This document shows, piece by piece, positions 60,393 to 64,000 of a DNA stretch of 64,000 nt. The notes under the pieces were generated by a model that saw nothing but the letters and a program-made list of their open reading frames with translations, ran no database searches and was not told the origin of the DNA. Location of the stretch: NCBI RefSeq assembly GCF_003344785.1, contig NZ_QPMK01000006.1:124001-188000 (forward strand). Reading direction: 5' to 3'. Positions within the stretch are counted from its first letter, which is position 1, and each line of letters opens with the position of its first letter. The DNA is from Thalassococcus profundi (GTDB lineage Bacteria; Pseudomonadota; Alphaproteobacteria; Rhodobacterales; Rhodobacteraceae). The translations under genes were made by a program, and so were the position numbers.

Positions 60393-61163
60393 TCAGGCGC
60401 GGGTGCTGAGCCGCTCCATGCGCTGACGGGCGATTTCCTCGTGGGCATCTGCCTTGCGCTCGGCGCGCAGGGCGATTTCGACGTAGTCGAGATGCGCCTC
60501 GACCGCGGCGCGGGCGGCGGCGGGATCGCGGGCCTGCAGCGCGTCGTTGATCGCCCGGTGCTGGTCCAGCAGGGCCGAGCGGGTGGTGCGCTGCTTGAAC
60601 ATGACCGAGCGGTTGTAGAACACGCCCTCGCGCAACAACTGGTACATCGACCGCATCATGTGCAGCATGATGACGTTGTGGCTGGCCTCGAAGATCGAGA
60701 GGTGGAATTCCGCGTCGAGCTGCGCCTCGTCTGCCGGATTGCGCTTCTGATGCGCGGCTTCCATCTGCGCGAAGACCGCGCCGATGACCTTGAGGTCGGT
60801 TTCCGACGCCAGCCGTGCCGCACGGTCGGCGGCGAGACCTTCGAGGTCGCGGCGGAAGCTGAGGTAGTCGAAGACCGCCTCGTCATGTTCGGCGAAGAGC
60901 GTCACCAGCGCCTCGGAAAAGGCCGAGCCCAGCACGTCGGCCACGTAGATGCCGGCCCCGGCGCGGCTGGTCAGCAGGCCGCGGGTCTGCAGATCGGCCA
61001 CCGCTTCGCGCAAGGAGGGGCGCGATACGCCGAGACGTTCGGCCAGTTCGCGTTCGGCTGGCAGACGTTCTCCGGGGCGCAGGATGCCGCGCAGGATCAT
61101 CTTCTCGATCTGGCGGATCACCGCGGCGGACAGTTTCTCTGGCTGGACGGGGCGGAACGGCAT
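60393..61163 (-). CDS. GntR-family regulator, FCD domain (FadR/LldR-like)
   Basis: A 256-residue regulator: winged helix (ERLPAERELAERLGVSRPSLREAVADLQTRGLL, about 32-65), and FCD domain with conserved residues for metal binding (QLDAEFHLSIFEASHN, LLDQHRAINDALQARD, AHLDYVEIALR). FadR/PdhR/LldR-type size. Target unknown; no catabolic gene lies adjacent, and the upstream gene is moaE. Confidence 0.92.
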   Translation of the reverse strand: MPFRPVQPEKLSAAVIRQIEKMILRGILRPGERLPAERELAERLGVSRPSLREAVADLQTRGLLTSRAGAGIYVADVLGSAFSEALVTLFAEHDEAVFDYLSFRRDLEGLAADRAARLASETDLKVIGAVFAQMEAAHQKRNPADEAQLDAEFHLSIFEASHNVIMLHMMRSMYQLLREGVFYNRSVMFKQRTTRSALLDQHRAINDALQARDPAAARAAVEAHLDYVEIALRAERKADAHEEIARQRMERLSTRA

Positions 61164-61239
61164 GGCACACCTGACTGATTACCGCACAGGTGATAGGGTG
61201 CGGCGTGCTGTCGCGCAAGCTTAGCGTGCGTTCGGGGCC

Positions 61240-61683
61240 TTACCAGCGATCGAGCGCTGCCTCGTCCTCGTCCTTTGCGGCGACCCATCCGGCGCTGTCG
61301 GTACCGTGCTCTTTTTTCCAGAACGGCGCGCGGGACTTGAGGTAGTCCATGAGGAATTCCGCCGCCTCGAAAGCGTCCTTGCGATGCGGCGCGGCGGTGG
61401 CGACCATCATGATGCGCTCACCCGGAGTGAGCCGTCCAAAGCGATGGATGACCAGCGCATCGCCCAGAGACCAGCGCCGGATCGCCTCGTCCGCGATGGC
61501 TTCCAGCGCCTTCTGCGTCATGCCGGGATAGTGTTCGATCTCCATCGCGTCGAGCCGGTCGCCGGCGAGGTCGCGCACAACGCCGGTGAAGGTCACCACC
61601 GCGCCCATGTCGGTGCGGGCGCTGGCGAAGGCCTCGGCCTCGGCGCCGAAGTCGAAGGGCGCTTCCTGCACGACCACGCGCAT
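61240..61683 (-). CDS. moaE: Molybdopterin synthase large subunit MoaE
   Basis: A 147-residue subunit that, with MoaD, inserts sulfur to form molybdopterin. Family stretches are AVVTFTGVVRDLAG, IEHYPGMTQKALEAIADEA and IHRFGRLTPGERIMMVATAAPHRKDAFEA, with the catalytic lysines in SRAPFWKKEHG. Lies 3 nt after moaD. Confidence 0.96.
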   Translation of the reverse strand: MRVVVQEAPFDFGAEAEAFASARTDMGAVVTFTGVVRDLAGDRLDAMEIEHYPGMTQKALEAIADEAIRRWSLGDALVIHRFGRLTPGERIMMVATAAPHRKDAFEAAEFLMDYLKSRAPFWKKEHGTDSAGWVAAKDEDEAALDRW

Positions 61684-61686
61684 GGC

Positions 61687-61932
61687 TCAGCCTCCGGTCA
61701 TCGGCGGAAAGAACGCCACCTCGCGCGCGCCGGCCAGCGGCGCGTCGAAATCGGTCAGTTCCTGGTCGACCGCGACGCGCAGGGCCGACAGGTCGGCGAA
61801 GGCCGCGGCGTATCGGTCCTCGCGGGCGCTGAGTTCGGTCACGAGATCCGAGACGGTGGCGGCGTCAGTCTCGACCCGTTCGCGGGGCAGGCCGATGCGT
61901 TCGCGGACCCAGGCGAAATACAGCACATCCAT
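61687..61932 (-). CDS. moaD: Molybdopterin synthase sulfur carrier MoaD
   Basis: An 81-residue ubiquitin-fold protein ending in the required Gly-Gly (FFPPMTGG), whose C-terminus becomes a thiocarboxylate. It starts with the shared nucleotide of the pgsA stop, so pgsA-moaD-moaE are coupled, a common alphaproteobacterial order. Confidence 0.95.
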   Translation of the reverse strand: MDVLYFAWVRERIGLPRERVETDAATVSDLVTELSAREDRYAAAFADLSALRVAVDQELTDFDAPLAGAREVAFFPPMTGG

Positions 61933-62597
61933 CAGCGATCCTCCTTGAGGTAGGGCGCGGCCTTGGTCAGGTAGTCCCAACCGGTCATCAGCGTCAGCGC
62001 GGCGGCGATCCAAAGCAGCGCGATCCCGACGTTTCCGGCCCAGACCATGCCGGTCTCTTTCCAGCGCAGCCCGTGCAGATCCTCGGTCTCGCCGTTCAGG
62101 ATCGACTCGATCATCGCGGAATCCATGCCCCAGACCGACATGCCGAGGTAATGTTCGAAGACCCCCTGGGCGAACAGCACCGCGATGGCGATCATCTGCA
62201 GCGTCGTCTTCCACTTCGCGAGGTTCGTGACCTTGAGCGTCCCGGCGGTGTCGCCGAGGTATTCGCGCAGGCCCGAGACAAAGACCTCGCGGAAGAGGAT
62301 GAAGGTGGCGGGCAGCACCAGCCAGGGCGACATCGAGGAATAGCCGACGATCACCATGAGCGCGATCACCACCATCGCCTTGTCGGCGATGGGGTCGAGC
62401 ATCGCGCCGATCTTGGTTTGCTGGCCCCAGGCGCGCGCCAGGTAGCCGTCGAACCAGTCTGTGATGGCCGCGCCGACGAAGAGCGTGAGCGCGAACCAGT
62501 CGGCATAGGGCCGGGTGAAGAACAGGAACATGACCGCCACGCCGGGGGCGGCGAGCAGGCGCAGGGCGGTGAGCACATTGGGCACGTTCCAGATCAT
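61932..62597 (-). CDS. pgsA: CDP-diacylglycerol-glycerol-3-phosphate 3-phosphatidyltransferase
   Basis: A 221-residue inner-membrane enzyme for phosphatidylglycerol synthesis. The CDP-alcohol phosphatidyltransferase motif D-x2-D-G-x2-A-R-x8-G-x3-D-x3-D is complete: Asp47, Asp50-Gly51, Ala54-Arg55, Gly64, Asp68 and Asp72. The N-terminus MIWNVPNVLTALRLLAAPGV is characteristic of PgsA. Coupled to moaD. Confidence 0.96.
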   Translation of the reverse strand: MIWNVPNVLTALRLLAAPGVAVMFLFFTRPYADWFALTLFVGAAITDWFDGYLARAWGQQTKIGAMLDPIADKAMVVIALMVIVGYSSMSPWLVLPATFILFREVFVSGLREYLGDTAGTLKVTNLAKWKTTLQMIAIAVLFAQGVFEHYLGMSVWGMDSAMIESILNGETEDLHGLRWKETGMVWAGNVGIALLWIAAALTLMTGWDYLTKAAPYLKEDR

Positions 62598-62698
62598 GGG
62601 GGTTACCTAGCGCGGAATGATGCCGCAGGGAAGATGGCGCGGTCGGTCTCGTGTCGAGGTCTCTTGTGGGACAAACGCAGGCGGGCTAGGACCGTTGC

Positions 62699-63094
62699 AT
62701 GCGAATTGACCTGCTTCTTTCAATCGGCCTTCTGGCGGCGTGCAGCGCGGACGAGACGGTGTTCTCCTACGGCGCCGGGGAACGCACCTTTGCGGTGCAG
62801 AGCATCGACGGCGATGGGTTCGACGCCCGCGCCACCTTGTCCTTTCCCGAACCGGGCCGCATCGCCGGACGCGCGCCCTGCAACGCCTATTCCGGCGCGC
62901 AGCTGGTGCCTTACCCGTGGTTCGAAGCAGGTGAGATCATCGCGACCAAGATGGCCTGTCCGGACCTTGCCGCCGAGGCCGCCTATTTCGAGGCGCTGGC
63001 CGAGATGGCCCTGGTCAAGGTCGAGGACGGGACCATGCGGCTCTGGAACGACGCGGGGCGCGAGATCGTGCTGACAGAGGTCGCGGCGGAGTAA
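62699..63094 (+). CDS. META/HslJ-domain lipoprotein
   Basis: A 131-residue secreted lipoprotein with a lipobox LLAAC (Cys15) after a hydrophobic signal. The core PGRIAGRAPCNAYSGA and TKMACPDLAAEAAYFEAL is the META domain pattern of HslJ-type heat-shock proteins, though the central part lacks other domains. Function in the periplasm is unknown; HslJ relatives are linked to novobiocin resistance or stress. Confidence 0.85.
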   Translation: MRIDLLLSIGLLAACSADETVFSYGAGERTFAVQSIDGDGFDARATLSFPEPGRIAGRAPCNAYSGAQLVPYPWFEAGEIIATKMACPDLAAEAAYFEALAEMALVKVEDGTMRLWNDAGREIVLTEVAAE

Positions 63095-63107
63095 CCCGGC
63101 GTCGGCG

Positions 63108-63842
63108 CTAGGCGCTGTCGACCCGTCTGCCGAAACGCTCCACGAACAAGGCCCGCGCGGCGGGCAGCGGCCTGTCGCCCAGCGACGCGGCCAGGTGCGC
63201 GCTCAGGAAGTGACCGGTGGTGCCGAGCGCCGTCAGCACCTCGTGATCGGCGCCCATGCCTTCGCCCAGCATCACCGGCGGCAGCGGCAGCAGCCGCGGC
63301 GCCCAGTCGCCGGCCCCCGAGGCCGACACCGCGCGGCCGGTGCGCGGCGAGACGTAGACCAGGTGATCGTTGCCCCCCGTCGCGGCGCAGGCGGAAAGGT
63401 CGAGGCCGAAGCCCATCTCGTCGAGCAGCGCCATTTCCCAGCGCAGGTAGGCCAGCGGCCAGAGGTCGGGCTGGTCCAGCAGGTCGAGCAGGTTGTGCGT
63501 GCGGGCGTAGAGCGCGGGATGCGATTCGCGTTCGGGCAGGCAGAAGGCCAGCAGCGCCGTGACCGCGTTGAGCCCCGCCAGCGCCAGCCGGTCGGACATC
63601 GCCTGCGCGGCCCGCGACCGCTGCGGTTCGACCGTATAGGTGCCCAGGTGATCCTCGAGCCGGGCGCGCCAGGCGAGGTCGAGCTGCGCGCCGGGTTGCA
63701 GGCTGGGCGCGATCCTGCGCGAGGTGCCGCCGCGCAGGATGCCCGCATGCCGCCCGTGCTCGGCGGTGAACACGTCGAGAATGGCCGAGGTTTCGCCATG
63801 CCGCCGGGTGGTCAGAAGGATGCCTGTGTCGCGCCAGTCCAT
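63108..63842 (-). CDS. recO: DNA repair protein RecO
   Basis: A 244-residue recombination mediator that helps RecR load RecA on gapped DNA. The N-terminal OB-fold [34 protein letters not shown] and C-terminal zinc-domain region are visible, but the usual four-cysteine zinc finger is not complete (Cys in [11 protein letters not shown]). An in-frame upstream start at 63908 adds residues not found in RecO. ATG at 63842 matches the family start. Confidence 0.93.
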   Translation of the reverse strand: MDWRDTGILLTTRRHGETSAILDVFTAEHGRHAGILRGGTSRRIAPSLQPGAQLDLAWRARLEDHLGTYTVEPQRSRAAQAMSDRLALAGLNAVTALLAFCLPERESHPALYARTHNLLDLLDQPDLWPLAYLRWEMALLDEMGFGLDLSACAATGGNDHLVYVSPRTGRAVSASGAGDWAPRLLPLPPVMLGEGMGADHEVLTALGTTGHFLSAHLAASLGDRPLPAARALFVERFGRRVDSA

Positions 63843-63967
63843 GGCGTCAAACTGGGCTTGGCGCGGGTCTGGCGCAAGCCCGATCGCGGCTCTGGCGCTA
63901 TTGCGCATTGGAACCGGCCGGCGCCCGCGCTAGCGTTGCCCGGAGTGACACGAAAGGCGCGGCGGCG

Positions 63968-64000
63968 ATGGCACAGAAAATCCTGATCCTGGGCGGCGGA
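63968..64000 (+). CDS. Start of a Rossmann-fold gene, cut by window edge
   Basis: The last 33 nt read ATG and MAQKILILGGG, a nucleotide-binding N-terminus of the NAD(P)- or FAD-binding type. Only 11 residues are available, so neither product nor family can be named. Confidence 0.45.
   Translation, partial: MAQKILILGGG

Overview
The window is high-GC DNA (by eye about two thirds G+C) with dense, often overlapping genes. Gene content and signals point to an alphaproteobacterium of the Rhodobacteraceae/roseobacter type: a PopZ-like protein next to tolC, a TTGAT-N4-ATCAA Fnr box in front of a universal stress protein, an EcfG-type GGAAC-N16-CGTT promoter, a fused MrpAB subunit, and tripartite tricarboxylate transporter (TTT) systems with TctDE-type two-component regulators. 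This placement is inferred from content; no marker gene search was possible. No rRNA, CRISPR array, insertion sequence, integrase or prophage was seen. One tRNA (Cys, GCA) is present.

Layout. (1) 1-3834, minus strand: the end of a protocatechuate 3,4-dioxygenase operon (pcaH, pcaG cut by the window edge), a hydrolase fused to a membrane domain, and a LysR regulator. (2) 3971-11938: a TTT transporter (tctC-tctB-tctA) translationally coupled to a gamma-glutamyltransferase, then a response regulator, a sensor kinase and a periplasmic binding protein. (3) 12128-17896: tRNA-Cys, a small envelope/stress operon behind an EcfG-like promoter, pcm, tolC, a PopZ-like protein and a conserved small protein. 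(4) 18114-26339: housekeeping genes (efp, ygfZ, a lipid-exporter-type ABC protein, aminotransferases). (5) 26547-32702: complete Mrp Na+/H+ antiporter operon (AB fusion, C, D, E, F, G). (6) 32712-34125: three small stress or accessory genes.

(7) 34403-50500 looks like an accessory catabolic island for an unidentified tricarboxylate: tcuA/tcuB with a GntR regulator and a divergent AbrB-type membrane protein; a second TctDE two-component pair; and a divergent, translationally coupled operon holding a second TctC, a TctA-TctB fusion, an isocitrate/isopropylmalate-type dehydrogenase, a PrpF/4-oxalomesaconate-tautomerase-type isomerase, a ThDP enzyme, a 79-residue protein of unknown function and a D-2-hydroxyacid dehydrogenase. 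A convergent RraA-type aldolase candidate and a divergent TauE/SafE permease follow. This is the best candidate in the window for an undescribed pathway.

(8) 50610-59164 is a tight operon led by an XRE-cupin regulator behind two identical-geometry inverted repeats. It contains two LysE exporters, a Gfa-like protein, two paralogous FAD/GcvT demethylating oxidoreductases of the dimethylglycine/sarcosine dehydrogenase type, a flavin/PNPOx-like protein and a homocysteine S-methyltransferase, so methyl-group or one-carbon metabolism is likely. (9) 59250-64000: an acetyltransferase, an RluA-type pseudouridine synthase, a FadR-type regulator, moaE, moaD, pgsA, a META-domain lipoprotein, recO and the first codons of a further gene.

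Hairpin and palindromic elements recur between genes: a 24-bp sequence in inverted orientation at two convergent junctions, a dispersed hairpin-plus-tail element seen four times with variable conservation, and strong hairpins between tctC and tctA and between convergent genes.
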